The notes: generated from the sequence alone by a model not told the origin. Shown: positions 35,068-45,093, counted from the first letter of the stretch. The stretch: DNA of 64,000 nt from Filimonas effusa (GCF_004118675.1 NZ_SDHZ01000005.1:248001-312000); one strand, 5' to 3'. A program made the numbers and translations.

Positions 35068-38000
35068 ATGAACAGGATCTACTTCTTCCAAATTCCGTCC
35101 GCAAAGGTTTATGCGGTTCAAATAAACCGTGAACTTACTGATACAGATATCTCCAAATTAAGCTGGCTGTTCGGAGGCGCTGAAATAAGCCCCGACCTGC
35201 TCCTGAAGGGCTATTTTATTGGTCCGAGGGCTGCCATGGTCACTCCCTGGAGCACCAATGCGGTGGAGATAACACAAAACATGGATATTCAAGGGATTAT
35301 CCGTATCGAGGAATTTGAATTTGCCCAGGCAGGTGCTACGGGTTATGACCATATGCTGTTTCAGAAGTATGATCAGTTGGGGCAGGATCTGTTCACTATC
35401 AACATACAGCCGGAAAAAATACTGGAGATCAGCGACATCGCCGCTTATAACCAACAGGAAGGTTTATCGCTGAGTGAGGAAGAAGTGGCTTACCTGAACC
35501 AGCTTTCTGAAAAACTTGGCCGTAAGCTTACTGATTCTGAGGTGTTTGGTTTTTCGCAGGTGAATTCCGAGCATTGCCGTCATAAGATATTCAACGGAAC
35601 TTTTATCGTGGATGGAGAAGAGCAGCCCAGTTCGCTGTTCAAGCTGATCCGTAAAACTTCGGAGCAAAATCCCAACGATATCGTTTCGGCTTACAAGGAC
35701 AACGTTGCCTTCCTGAAAGGGCCTGTTGTTCAGCAGTTTGCACCTGAAAGGCCGGATGTTCCCTCCTATTATGAAACCAAGGATTTCGAGTCGGTTATTT
35801 CCCTCAAAGCTGAGACTCACAACTTTCCTACTACGGTAGAGCCTTTTAACGGCGCTGCTACCGGATCGGGTGGGGAGATCAGAGACAGGCTTGCGGGCGG
35901 ACAAGGGTCGTTACCCCTTGCCGGAACCGCTATTTATATGACTGCACTTTCGCGCCTGGCGGAAGACAGGCCCTGGGAAAAAGGCACACAGGAAAGAAAA
36001 TGGCTTTACCAGACGCCAATGGATATCCTGATCAAGGCATCCAATGGTGCTACTGACTTTGGCAATAAATTCGGGCAGCCGCTGATCACCGGTTCTGTTC
36101 TTACGTTTGAACATGAAGAAGACGGAAGAACCCTTGGTTATGATAAGGTGATCATGCTTGCGGGTGGTATTGGATATGGTAAGGCTGACCAGGCTAAAAA
36201 GAAAAGTCCTGCTCCGGGTGATAAGATCGTAGTGCTGGGTGGTGACAACTATCGTATTGGAATGGGTGGTGCGGCAGTATCTTCCGCTGATACGGGCGCT
36301 TTTGGATCGGGTATTGAATTGAATGCCGTTCAGCGCTCGAACCCGGAAATGCAGAAAAGGGCTGCCAATACAGTACGCGGTATGGTGGAGAGCGACAACA
36401 ATACCATCGTTTCTATCCATGACCATGGTGCGGGCGGTCACCTGAACTGTCTTTCTGAGCTGGTAGAAGAAACCGGCGGCCATATTGAAATGGATAAACT
36501 GCCTGTAGGCGACCCTACGCTTTCTGCCAAGGAGATCATTGGCAACGAATCGCAGGAAAGGCTGGGGCTTGTGATAGGCCAGGAGAATATTGAGTTGTTA
36601 CAGAAGATAGCGGACCGCGAACGCAGCCCGATGTATACTGTTGGTGAGGTAACGGGTGATCACCGGTTCACTTTTGAATCGGCCAGAACAGGAGAAAAGC
36701 CGATGGACCTTGAGATGAAGGATATGTTCGGCAGTTCGCCTAAGGTGGTGATCACTGATAAAACCGTGGCACGTACTTACCAACCTGTTACTTATAAAAA
36801 AGAAGCACTTCATAGCTACCTCGAGCAATTATTGCAGCTTGAAGCGGTAGCCTGTAAAGACTGGCTGACGAATAAAGTAGACCGTTGCGTAGGCGGCAGG
36901 GTGGCTAAACAACAGTGTGCCGGTCCGCTGCAACTGCCTTTAAATAACTGTGGTGTGATGGCGCTGGATTTCCAGGGGAAAGATGGCATCGCTACTTCTG
37001 TGGGTCATTCTCCGTTAACTGCGCTGATCAGCGAAGCAGCCGGCAGCCGTAATGCTATTGCCGAGTCGCTTACCAATATTGTATGGGCGCCATTGAAAGA
37101 TGGTCTTGCGTCTGTTTCTCTTTCGGCAAACTGGATGTGGGCCTGTAAGAACGAGGGTGAAGATGCCCGCTTGTATAAGGCGGTAAAAGCCTGTTCTGAT
37201 TTTGCCATTGCCTTGGGTATTAATATCCCTACGGGTAAGGATTCTCTTTCCATGAAGCAGAAATACTCCGATGGAGAGGTAATTGCACCGGGAACAGTGA
37301 TTATATCAGCGGGAGGTCATTGTACGGATATTACCGGTGTTGTTGAGCCTGTATTACAGAAGAACGGTGGTAGTATCTATTATATCAACCTTTCGTTCGA
37401 CGACTATAAACTTGGCGGGTCGTCCTTTGCGCAGATACTTAATAAGATTGGCGACCAGGCTCCGGATATCAGGGATGCGGCTTTATTCAAAAAGGCCTTC
37501 AATGCATTGCAGGAACTTATCAAAGGTGGAAAAATACAGGCAGGGCATGATATAGGCAGTGGTGGTTTGATCACGACATTATTGGAAATGTGTTTTGCCG
37601 ACAGGAACCTGGGTGCCGAGATAGATCTTTCTGCGTTAGGTAACAGTGATATTATCACTATCCTGTTTGCAGAGAATGCAGGCGTGGTATTCCAGACTTC
37701 TTCTGAAGCTTCTGTAGAAGCGGCTTTAAGCGCTGCTGATGTTCCTTTCTTCAAAATAGGTAAAGCCAGTTCTGAAGCAATACTTTCGGTTAAACAAGGA
37801 GCAGACAGCTATAGTTTCAATATCGATGAACTGAGAGATACCTGGTTTAAAACTTCTTACCTGCTGGACAAAAAGCAAAGTGGTGAATTGAAAGCCAAAG
37901 AGCGTTTTGATAACTATAAAAATCATGTGCTCAACTACCGGTTTCCCCAGCATTTCGATGGTCTTAAACCCGTTATAGACGGCTCTAAGGCCCGTCCGAA

Positions 38001-38742
38001 GGCGGCTATTTTAAGGGAAAAAGGGAGCAACTCTGAGCGCGAGCTGGCGAATGCCATGTACCTGGCTGGTTTTGACGTAAAGGATGTACATATGACCGAC
38101 CTGATCTCGGGCCGTGAGACGCTGGAAGACATCCAGTTCCTGGGAGCGGTTGGTGGTTTTTCGAACTCAGATGTGCTGGGCTCTGCGAAGGGCTGGGCGG
38201 GCGCTTTCCTATACAATGACAAAGCCCGTATTGCACTGGAGAATTTCTTTAAACGTGAAGACACCCTTTCGGTAGGGATCTGTAACGGATGTCAGTTGTT
38301 TATAGAGCTGGGGCTGATCAATACAGCCCATAATGAGAAGCCTAAAATGGTTCATAATGACAGTAAGAAGCATGAGAGCATTTTTACATCTTTAACTATA
38401 CAGGAAAACAAATCGGTGATGCTATCGTCACTGGCGGGTTGTACGCTGGGTGTATGGGTATCGCATGGAGAGGGTAAATTTCAACTGCCTTATACTGCAG
38501 ATCAATACCAGATTGTTGCGAAATATGGGTATGAGACCTATCCTGCCAATCCTAATGGTTCGGGATACAATACGGGTATGTTGTGTGATGATACCGGGCG
38601 TCACCTGGTGACCATGCCTCATATCGAGCGTTCCCTTTTTCAATGGCATTGGGCTCACTATCCCCAGGGAAGGAAGGACGAGGTATCGCCATGGATGGAG
38701 GCGTTTGTGAATGCGCGTAAGTGGCTGGAGCAGCAGGGATAA
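35068..38742 (+). CDS. purL: Phosphoribosylformylglycinamidine synthase, single-chain
   Basis: Fourth step of purine synthesis, ATP- and glutamine-dependent conversion of FGAR to FGAM. The start at 35068 gives 1,224 residues, the large single-chain form. It has an N-terminal PurS-like domain, then the linker and FGAM synthetase domains (FSQVNSEHCRHKIF; ETHNFPTTVEPFNGAATGSGGEIRD; HDHGAGGHLNCLSELVEE). The C-terminal class I glutaminase has its nucleophile in GICNGCQLFIELG and His in MPHIERSLFQWHW. An in-frame TTG 12 bp upstream adds only four residues. It is transcribed alone and ends at a clear terminator. Confidence 0.96.
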   Translation: MNRIYFFQIPSAKVYAVQINRELTDTDISKLSWLFGGAEISPDLLLKGYFIGPRAAMVTPWSTNAVEITQNMDIQGIIRIEEFEFAQAGATGYDHMLFQKYDQLGQDLFTINIQPEKILEISDIAAYNQQEGLSLSEEEVAYLNQLSEKLGRKLTDSEVFGFSQVNSEHCRHKIFNGTFIVDGEEQPSSLFKLIRKTSEQNPNDIVSAYKDNVAFLKGPVVQQFAPERPDVPSYYETKDFESVISLKAETHNFPTTVEPFNGAATGSGGEIRDRLAGGQGSLPLAGTAIYMTALSRLAEDRPWEKGTQERKWLYQTPMDILIKASNGATDFGNKFGQPLITGSVLTFEHEEDGRTLGYDKVIMLAGGIGYGKADQAKKKSPAPGDKIVVLGGDNYRIGMGGAAVSSADTGAFGSGIELNAVQRSNPEMQKRAANTVRGMVESDNNTIVSIHDHGAGGHLNCLSELVEETGGHIEMDKLPVGDPTLSAKEIIGNESQERLGLVIGQENIELLQKIADRERSPMYTVGEVTGDHRFTFESARTGEKPMDLEMKDMFGSSPKVVITDKTVARTYQPVTYKKEALHSYLEQLLQLEAVACKDWLTNKVDRCVGGRVAKQQCAGPLQLPLNNCGVMALDFQGKDGIATSVGHSPLTALISEAAGSRNAIAESLTNIVWAPLKDGLASVSLSANWMWACKNEGEDARLYKAVKACSDFAIALGINIPTGKDSLSMKQKYSDGEVIAPGTVIISAGGHCTDITGVVEPVLQKNGGSIYYINLSFDDYKLGGSSFAQILNKIGDQAPDIRDAALFKKAFNALQELIKGGKIQAGHDIGSGGLITTLLEMCFADRNLGAEIDLSALGNSDIITILFAENAGVVFQTSSEASVEAALSAADVPFFKIGKASSEAILSVKQGADSYSFNIDELRDTWFKTSYLLDKKQSGELKAKERFDNYKNHVLNYRFPQHFDGLKPVIDGSKARPKAAILREKGSNSERELANAMYLAGFDVKDVHMTDLISGRETLEDIQFLGAVGGFSNSDVLGSAKGWAGAFLYNDKARIALENFFKREDTLSVGICNGCQLFIELGLINTAHNEKPKMVHNDSKKHESIFTSLTIQENKSVMLSSLAGCTLGVWVSHGEGKFQLPYTADQYQIVAKYGYETYPANPNGSGYNTGMLCDDTGRHLVTMPHIERSLFQWHWAHYPQGRKDEVSPWMEAFVNARKWLEQQG

Positions 38743-38766
38743 CATTCTGAATGTATAAAATACTGA

Positions 38767-38800
38767 GGCTTCCGAAACTAAAATTCCGGGAGCCTTTTTT
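38767..38800 (+). terminator. Terminator of purL
   Basis: Stem GGCTTCCG / CGGGAGCC (one G-T pair) followed by six T, starting 25 bp after the purL stop. Confidence 0.82.
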
Positions 38801-39009
38801 ATGGGTTTATTATTCTAACCGGATATTGCGTCAAACTACGGTTTACCATGGAAAATGAAATTGAATATTATCCATGATTTTACTTTCTCACTCTATGCGA
38901 ACTTCGCCATTAGCATGTGTATGCAGCTACCAGATAGCAGCTTTTGCAATGTGTGATTTCGATTTGTTTTAGTCCTCCCCCTATTTTCAACCATCAGAAT
39001 AACACAATA

Positions 39010-39288
39010 ATGACTAGCAAAGAAAAAAGAAGTTTTTCCATTTTTGCCGTTCCGATGATAATGATTTTATCTATGTCCTGGGGGAAAGGAGAAAATAGCC
39101 TGAAAATGCAAAGCATTTTTGTAGTGCTACTTGCCATCATAGCAGCTATTGTTTTTATAGTTAACTACAAAACGTTCAAGCAGAAACCTCTGTGGCATAA
39201 AGTATGGTTTTGGTTTATTGCATGCATGGGTTTGATTACCTTGTCATTTATTTTTTGGCCTTCACTAACCTATGTATTTGTAAAATAG
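39010..39288 (+). CDS. Small three-helix membrane protein, function unknown
   Basis: A 92-residue protein from the ATG at 39010. After a basic start (MTSKEKRSF) there are three hydrophobic stretches: IFAVPMIMILSM, SIFVVLLAIIAAIVFIV and VWFWFIACMGLITLSFIFW. Basic residues lie between the second and third (KTFKQKPLWHK). No recognised domain. It lies alone between the purL terminator and a convergent glycosyltransferase. The coding potential is reasonable but it could be lineage-specific. Confidence 0.6.
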   Translation: MTSKEKRSFSIFAVPMIMILSMSWGKGENSLKMQSIFVVLLAIIAAIVFIVNYKTFKQKPLWHKVWFWFIACMGLITLSFIFWPSLTYVFVK

Positions 39289-39309
39289 GTTTTTCGTAAA
39301 CGCTGCTTA

Positions 39310-40449
39310 CTACTTTTTCAGTTCATCAAGGGAGTAAAAACTATCTCTCCAGTAAATGCCTTTATATTTTGTATTCAGCCAAGCTGAGCGAGCGACGATA
39401 TAGGCTATGATGAATCCGGCATAAGGGATAGCCAAAGCATACCACCAACGTGCCTTTAAGCCGGGATGAAAAGTAAACGCCATCCACTGGGCGCCAAGAA
39501 TAGCAGCCGCCATTATCATATAATACCACTGACCGGATAACAGTAAAACGGGGACGGGTAGTACCATTACCAACAATACGGCCAGTGCATTGAGCATAGC
39601 CCAGGGCAGATTATAATTAAATGCAGAGAACATATTCTTCATAAGCCCGTCGATAAATTGCTTTACACTGGTGTACCATTCCAGGCTCAGCATTTCCTCT
39701 CCGTATAAAACATCCTGTTTGTAGCCACCGTGCTTTACCTGCTCTGCCAATTTTAAATCATCATCGGGGCGTAACCTGATCCGTTCATGTGTCCCTGTGC
39801 TTATGTAGGCGCTTCTGCGTAATAAACTGAATGCTCCGATCCCAATAGATGCTTTCGACTGCTTATCTCTTGCCTTCCAGGGGCGCAGTTTTGTTTCGAG
39901 GATCATACGGAAACTTGCATTAATGGCTTTGAATAGTCCGGAACGTGATGTGATTTCGGGCAATACAGCGACATTGTCGATTCCCCTGGTGAGGACGAAA
40001 TTCATCGCTCTACTTAGCGTTTCGGGATGATAGATAACATCTGCATCTGTAAATAGAATCCAGTCTGCCTGAGACCTGCCGGCTCCTGTATACAAGGCAT
40101 GATTTTTTCCTAACCATCCTGCAGGAAGTGTGGTGATGGTATGAACGGTAATACGCGGATCATGGGCAGCAAACTGTGTAAGGATGTTGCCGGTATTATC
40201 GGTAGAGCGGTCGTTCACTATTAAGATACGGTAATTGGGATAACTAAGCCTGCAAAGGCTTTGAAGTGCATTTGCCAGGTCGGCTTCTTCATTTCTGACG
40301 GCAATAATGATATCAACAGAAGGAGCCCGCCGAGGTTCGACAGGAAGGATTTGTTTAATGGATTGTATTGTGCGTGCATTTATAAGCAGATAGAGGCTTA
40401 CAATTATCCAGGAAAGGGTAATGATACATGCAATAATCAAGAAAATCAT
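39310..40449 (-). CDS. Membrane glycosyltransferase family 2 (HpnB-like)
   Basis: A 379-residue protein with an N-terminal membrane helix (IFLIIACIITLSWIIVSLYL). The GT2 domain has VDIIIAVRNEEADLANAL, ILIVNDRSTDNTGNIL, the metal site WILFTDADVIYH and LRPDDDLKLAEQV. Three membrane helices follow at the C-terminus. It resembles the transferases found near hopanoid or carotenoid genes, but none of these lie nearby, so the acceptor is unknown. The motif QxxRW is absent, unlike the enzyme at 31670. Confidence 0.85.
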   Translation of the reverse strand: MIFLIIACIITLSWIIVSLYLLINARTIQSIKQILPVEPRRAPSVDIIIAVRNEEADLANALQSLCRLSYPNYRILIVNDRSTDNTGNILTQFAAHDPRITVHTITTLPAGWLGKNHALYTGAGRSQADWILFTDADVIYHPETLSRAMNFVLTRGIDNVAVLPEITSRSGLFKAINASFRMILETKLRPWKARDKQSKASIGIGAFSLLRRSAYISTGTHERIRLRPDDDLKLAEQVKHGGYKQDVLYGEEMLSLEWYTSVKQFIDGLMKNMFSAFNYNLPWAMLNALAVLLVMVLPVPVLLLSGQWYYMIMAAAILGAQWMAFTFHPGLKARWWYALAIPYAGFIIAYIVARSAWLNTKYKGIYWRDSFYSLDELKK

Positions 40450-40543
40450 AGTAAAACAAGTTATGATTAAAAACGGCTATATCAATGAAAAGAAGTTCGT
40501 TTCCTTTTAACAATTTCTACATTTTATAAAGAATATCGCAATG

Positions 40544-40551
40544 TATCTTTG
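40544..40551 (+). promoter_or_regulatory. Possible -7 box
   Basis: TATCTTTG matches TAnnTTTG, 4 bp before the ATG at 40556. Transcription would start nearly at the start codon, which suggests either a leaderless message or a slightly downstream start. Confidence 0.4.
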
Positions 40552-40555
40552 CATC

Positions 40556-40918
40556 ATGAAACGCACAGCAGCATTCATATTGACCCTTGTTTACCTGGCT
40601 TTCGCTTTTGGAGGTCTGGTACATGAGCCTACGGCAATGGCTGCTGTTTATTCACAGGAAACAGATGATGCGGGTAAACCCGATGCAAAGGCAGAAGAAA
40701 AGTCTTTTGAAAATGCATCGATCACTTTTAAGAAAGGGCACAAACACCTGGCGCCCGTTTCAAAAGTAAAGCTACCAAGGCCTGCGTTACCGCTTACCAG
40801 TTACACTTCCTTTATCTCCGAATATCATAGTAATGCCAACGTGCATCCTCTTCGCACGGGCACTCCTTTATGGTCCTCAGCCACGCTTTACCTGAGGAAC
40901 TGTACATTCCTGATATAA
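40556..40918 (+). CDS. Small exported protein, function unknown
   Basis: A 120-residue protein with an N-terminal signal (MKRTAAFILTLVYLAFAFGG) and an acidic, lysine-rich segment (DDAGKPDAKAEEKSFENAS). The tail is mildly basic and Ser/Thr-rich and ends LYLRNCTFLI. No recognised domain. It is followed 141 bp later by another small secreted protein on the same strand; they may be co-expressed. Confidence 0.55.
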   Translation: MKRTAAFILTLVYLAFAFGGLVHEPTAMAAVYSQETDDAGKPDAKAEEKSFENASITFKKGHKHLAPVSKVKLPRPALPLTSYTSFISEYHSNANVHPLRTGTPLWSSATLYLRNCTFLI

Positions 40919-40936
40919 CAAATAAGTCTTACTGAT

Positions 40937-40970
40937 CTTATCATTCCTGTGTTTTGCAGGTGATGATAAG
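40937..40970 (+). other. Inverted repeat between two small exported-protein genes
   Basis: CTTATCAT (40937-40944) pairs with ATGATAAG (40963-40970), with an inner CCTG/CAGG pairing. No T run follows, so this is a hairpin of unclear role, possibly a weak terminator. Confidence 0.4.
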
Positions 40971-41059
40971 TTATTACCAGCTATAGTGATGGCTATACGT
41001 TATGCTATAGACCGTTGGAAACGTTTATTACCTTATGACTATACTTAAATTGATTTAAG

Positions 41060-41374
41060 ATGAAGAAGTACTTATTAATCCTCTGCGGAGCATTCTTTTT
41101 ACACATATCTCAGTCATCCGCGCAGGAAAACAAGCCTACAAGAGAAGTTAAGAAAGGATATTATGCTATTGGCAATAATGCCAGCAAATTAGCGCGTCCT
41201 TTAACCATTAACCTGGTAAAGACAGGAACAACAACCCCACAAAAAGGATATTATACCATAGGTAACAACCAGAATAAGTTAGAAACTACGCCCGAGGTTG
41301 TTACACCACAAACGCCTGTTATACAGAAAGGTTATTATAAGATCGGGAACAACGCTGATAAGTTGAGACGATAA
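41060..41374 (+). CDS. Small secreted protein with three KGYYxIGNN repeats
   Basis: A 104-residue protein with signal peptide MKKYLLILCGAFFLHISQSSAQ. It is made mostly of three copies of a 13-residue unit: KKGYYAIGNNASK (residues 31-43), QKGYYTIGNNQNK (61-73) and QKGYYKIGNNADK (89-101). They are spaced about 30 residues apart by Thr/Pro-rich linkers. The repeat is not one I recognise. The protein is basic and ends LRR. It is followed by a good terminator. Confidence 0.7.
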   Translation: MKKYLLILCGAFFLHISQSSAQENKPTREVKKGYYAIGNNASKLARPLTINLVKTGTTTPQKGYYTIGNNQNKLETTPEVVTPQTPVIQKGYYKIGNNADKLRR

Positions 41375-41411
41375 CAGGACATTAAAGACGGTCGCAGGCA
41401 GCGGCTGCACC

Positions 41412-41447
41412 GAGGCGCTTCCCTGATAAGAAGCGCCTCATTTTTTT
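41412..41447 (+). terminator. Terminator after the KGYY-repeat gene
   Basis: Perfect stem GAGGCGCTTC / GAAGCGCCTC followed by ATTTTTTT. Confidence 0.88.
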
Positions 41448-41462
41448 GCCGGTTTCATTTTA

Positions 41463-42695
41463 TTATTTTACCAGTTTGTCGACCACTTTATTCAGCGTAA
41501 GTCCCTGAACAACTATCGAGAAGATGACAATGATGTAGCTGGCGGACAGGATGAGCTCTTTATAGTCGGAAGGAGGTAATGAAAGCGCCAGAGCAACAGA
41601 AATGCCGCCGCGCAAACCAGCCCAGACCAATATGGTAATGCTTTTAACCGATGTTTTGAGGGAACGTTTCAACAAGAAGGCCGGTACAGCTATACTTACA
41701 CCACGGGCAACGAGTACAAATACTACGGACAGCATCCCTATAAACCAGTAGTTCTTTATAAACGGCAGCACCACTATCTGTAAGCCTATCATTACGAAAA
41801 GGATGGTGTTCAGTATTTCATCTATCAATTCCCAGAACTGGTGCAGGTAGTTTTGTAATCCTTCAGCCGTTTTAGCTCCCAATGACGTATTGCCTAATAT
41901 CAGGCCTGCTGCAACGGCCGCCAGGGGGATTGATACGTGCAGTACGCCACCGATAACAGAAATAACCATTACCATCGAGATAGAGACCAGGATAATGGTT
42001 TGAAAGTCCTGGATCTTTTTGGTAAGAGCATAGGTTATAAGCGCGACCACAGCACCAAGTGCTATACCGCCAAATACTTCTACGGCAAACAATTCAAGTG
42101 CGTGGGTAATAGAAAAAATCTGTTCCTGCTGCGCCACTTCACCGATAGTGATAAAGAGGATCAGTCCTACGCCATCGTTGAGCAGCGATTCGCCTGCGAT
42201 AATAGTTTCAAGGGAAGGCGGGATCTTTGATTTTTTCAGCACAGATAATACGGCAACGGGGTCGGTTGGCGAGATAAGTGCGCCAAAAAGGAAGCAGTAA
42301 ACGAGGGGGAGATCAATGCCGAGCCAGGTTGTAATAACATCGAGCAGGAGGCCGAATATTAATGTAGAACCTATAACGCCTATAGTGCTTAAAACCAATA
42401 CGGGTTTACGCTGTTCCTTGAGTTTCCGGTAATCGAAGTGAAAAGCGCTGGCAAAGAGCAGGAAACCCAGCATGATATCGAGCAATGTTTTACTGAAGTC
42501 GATATTACTGGTTACATCCTTTATAAATACACCGAAACCGGCCATTGCCTTACCGGAGACAAGTATAGATACAGAAAGTAAGATGGAAACCACCATTACT
42601 CCAATAGCACCGGGCAGCTTAATAAAACGGGTATTCAGATAAGAGATCAGAGCGCTGATAGTGATAAGGGCAGTAATGAGCGTAAATGTATCCAT
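41463..42695 (-). CDS. Na+/H+ antiporter, CPA1 (NhaP) type
   Basis: Inner-membrane cation:proton antiporter of 410 residues with about 12 hydrophobic segments. Family signatures are FGALISPTDPVAVLSVLKK (about residues 140-158) and GESLLNDGVGLILF, whose ND pair lies in the ion-binding site. WAGLRGGISVALAL is near the C-terminus. There is no long cytosolic regulatory tail. A role in pH or sodium balance is inferred from the family. It is transcribed away from the PAP2 gene upstream, 43 bp apart and on the same strand, so the two may be linked. Confidence 0.92.
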   Translation of the reverse strand: MDTFTLITALITISALISYLNTRFIKLPGAIGVMVVSILLSVSILVSGKAMAGFGVFIKDVTSNIDFSKTLLDIMLGFLLFASAFHFDYRKLKEQRKPVLVLSTIGVIGSTLIFGLLLDVITTWLGIDLPLVYCFLFGALISPTDPVAVLSVLKKSKIPPSLETIIAGESLLNDGVGLILFITIGEVAQQEQIFSITHALELFAVEVFGGIALGAVVALITYALTKKIQDFQTIILVSISMVMVISVIGGVLHVSIPLAAVAAGLILGNTSLGAKTAEGLQNYLHQFWELIDEILNTILFVMIGLQIVVLPFIKNYWFIGMLSVVFVLVARGVSIAVPAFLLKRSLKTSVKSITILVWAGLRGGISVALALSLPPSDYKELILSASYIIVIFSIVVQGLTLNKVVDKLVK

Positions 42696-42738
42696 CCAGT
42701 CTTAAATTTTGTGAAATGGCGAATTTACGAAATATGTA

Positions 42739-43572
42739 TCAGAGACCGACCGTCATGCTTAATCCGTTGGCTCCGCCTGGGGCGAAATAGGGTGAAAATG
42801 CGAGCTTTTTATGTTTTTTATTGATCTTATGCAGTTCCGGCACGAGGATACCGGAAGCTGCGCCGGAGATGAATCCCAGCAAAACATCGGACCTGAAATG
42901 CCTGCCCGATTCCATACGGTAATATCCTACGAGGGCAGGTGGAACTGATGCCGCCGCGTAAAGGAGTACCCTGTTCCACCCTTTTATCTGGTGATAGTCG
43001 GTGTATACTTTTACAAGGAAGAAAGTAGAGGTTGTAGCAAAGCCTACGTGCCCGCTGAAGAAGGAGTTGCTTTTATTGTCTCCTACCCTTTCTTCCATGG
43101 GGACGTCTTTATTATACAGGAAAGGTCTTGGCCTTCGTACAGAAAAGGCTCCTGCAAAATAAAGCGCGTTATCGACTGTATGTGATGCCAGGTACATTGT
43201 GATAAGGTCGAGCCAGTCTTTTCTTATTTTCTTATCGAACGCCAGTACAATGGGCAATGCGATAGAAGCATTCAAAAAGAGGTCGGAATTCTTTTGTGCG
43301 CCTGCATATTTTGCTGGGTCATGAAAGATAACGGGTCTGTCGAAGCCGTTTACATCATTGGGGTTCAGCTTCAGGATATCCGCTTCGGTCATGCTTGACA
43401 CGCTTTCGAGTTTACGGAATCCTTTACTTGAAAACAGGATGGCTGCTCCCGAGGCCGGCAATTCCCAAAGCAGGTTTACCTTATAGATCTTTTCAGGTCT
43501 GACAGAATCGACCTGCCCGAAGGACAATACATTCAATGATAACAGCAGCAGGGCAATAATCACTTTTCTCAT
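42739..43572 (-). CDS. PAP2-family phosphatase, exported
   Basis: A 277-residue protein from the ATG at 43572, with signal peptide MRKVIIALLLLSLNVLSFGQ. A longer frame from 43644 has no signal. Phosphatidic-acid-phosphatase motifs are VRRPRPFLYN, the central SGH in SFFSGHVGFATTS, and MESGRHFRSDVLLG holding the catalytic His and Asp. The lipid phosphatase (phosphatidic acid or undecaprenyl pyrophosphate) role is inferred. The N-terminal 70 residues are extra-membrane. Confidence 0.88.
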   Translation of the reverse strand: MRKVIIALLLLSLNVLSFGQVDSVRPEKIYKVNLLWELPASGAAILFSSKGFRKLESVSSMTEADILKLNPNDVNGFDRPVIFHDPAKYAGAQKNSDLFLNASIALPIVLAFDKKIRKDWLDLITMYLASHTVDNALYFAGAFSVRRPRPFLYNKDVPMEERVGDNKSNSFFSGHVGFATTSTFFLVKVYTDYHQIKGWNRVLLYAAASVPPALVGYYRMESGRHFRSDVLLGFISGAASGILVPELHKINKKHKKLAFSPYFAPGGANGLSMTVGL

Positions 43573-43734
43573 AATGAAATTTTCAAGCCGAAAATAAGTC
43601 AAACTTTCGAGGTGCCATATTATGCAGTGGGATGGTTCCCGCAAAATGGGATGGCTCCCAGCTAAAAAAGCAGGCTGTGGGCTCCGGGCGGCGTTTTGTT
43701 TTTGTTAACATTTGTCTTCTAACAATTGCCCATT

Positions 43735-45066
43735 ATGAAACTAAATTTACTCGCATTCTTCTTCCTTTTTTTTACGATGCGCGCCTTAGCCGACCCGTTC
43801 ACACCAGGTAACATTGTGGTTGTACGCATAGGGAATGGCATCACCAGTTTAAGCAGCGCTGCACAAATTGTTTTTCTCGATGAGTACACTCCCTGCGGGT
43901 CGCTGGTGCAAAGTATTCAACTGCCTGTTGCGGTTTCAGGGGCCAATAAGAGACTAACGCTTCCTATGTACGATGTAACGGAAGGTTATCTTACGTTATC
44001 ACGAGACGGTCAGCACCTGGTTCTGGCCGGATATGATGCTGCACCCGGAACGGCATCGGTATCCACCAGTACCAGTGCAAGCATTAACCGTGTTATAGGT
44101 TTGGTTGGTATGGATGGATCGGTTAATACCAGCACGGCTCCTGGCGATGCCTTTTCCGGTACAGTGATACGTTCGGCAGCAGCAGACAGCAACAGGATAT
44201 GGATGGCAGGCGGCAGCCAGGGAATACGGTATACCACTGCCGGCAGTACCAGTTCAACACTTATTGCAAGTACTACCGGGCGCTATATTTCCATTGCCGA
44301 CTCCGGGCTTTATCTATCGTCTACAGCAGGCAGTATCCGTATGGCAAGAATAGGCAGTGGGTTACCTGTTACCGGATCACAACCGGTAACTGCCTTACCG
44401 GGCTTTCCTGTTACCGGAAGTCCTTACCAGTTTTTTCTTGCTGATATGGACGCCGCTGTTCCGGGTGTTGATGTACTATATGTAGCAGAGGACGGCGCCA
44501 AGGTAATATCGAAGTATTCCCTTGTTGCGGGTTCGTGGGTAGCCAATGGTTCCCTCGGTGTTACTACAGATATTTACAGGGGTATTACCGGCAAGGTCGC
44601 CGGCGGCAATGTGATCTTATATGCTGTTCGCCGCAACAGTAATACTACCAAGGGGGGCAGCCAGATTGTAACACTTACTGACAGCACCGGATATAACAAT
44701 AACATCAATGGCAGCTTTGAGCTGGTAGCTACAGCCGACAGTAATACTATTTTCAGGGGCATTGTATTATTACCTGAAGCGCCTGCCGCAAGAAAAGCTG
44801 CCGTTAAAGCAGACACCAGTTTATCGCTTTCACTAAGCCCTAATCCTGTGAGCGACCAGCTACGCATCAGGTATCACAGTGAGGGTGCAGCCAAACCTGC
44901 TTTTTTCATTTATAGTTCAACAGGACAGCTTGTAAAAACCATTGGCTCTTGTAATACCAGCAGCGGCCAGCTTTTGGTGAGTGTAAAAGGGTGGACCAAA
45001 GGGGTCTACTATGTAAACATGACTAACGGGCGCCGTAAGGTCACCCGTAAACTATTGGTACAATAA
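43735..45066 (+). CDS. Secreted protein with T9SS type A sorting domain
   Basis: A 443-residue protein from the ATG at 43735. The signal peptide is MKLNLLAFFFLFFTMRALA, then PFTPGNIVVVRIGNG. The middle is Ser/Thr/Gly-rich with repeated strand-like segments (IRSAAADSNRIWMAGGSQG, LYVAEDGAKVISKYS) that suggest a beta-propeller. The last 75 residues are the type A C-terminal domain (SLSLSPNPVSDQLRIRY; IYSSTGQLVKTI; KGVYYVNMTNGRRKVTRKLL), which directs export and anchoring. The cargo function is unknown. It is followed by the beta-helix protein gene after 27 bp. Confidence 0.87.
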   Translation: MKLNLLAFFFLFFTMRALADPFTPGNIVVVRIGNGITSLSSAAQIVFLDEYTPCGSLVQSIQLPVAVSGANKRLTLPMYDVTEGYLTLSRDGQHLVLAGYDAAPGTASVSTSTSASINRVIGLVGMDGSVNTSTAPGDAFSGTVIRSAAADSNRIWMAGGSQGIRYTTAGSTSSTLIASTTGRYISIADSGLYLSSTAGSIRMARIGSGLPVTGSQPVTALPGFPVTGSPYQFFLADMDAAVPGVDVLYVAEDGAKVISKYSLVAGSWVANGSLGVTTDIYRGITGKVAGGNVILYAVRRNSNTTKGGSQIVTLTDSTGYNNNINGSFELVATADSNTIFRGIVLLPEAPAARKAAVKADTSLSLSLSPNPVSDQLRIRYHSEGAAKPAFFIYSSTGQLVKTIGSCNTSSGQLLVSVKGWTKGVYYVNMTNGRRKVTRKLLVQ

Positions 45067-45093
45067 GCCGCAACCATTAAACGAAAAGCCATT

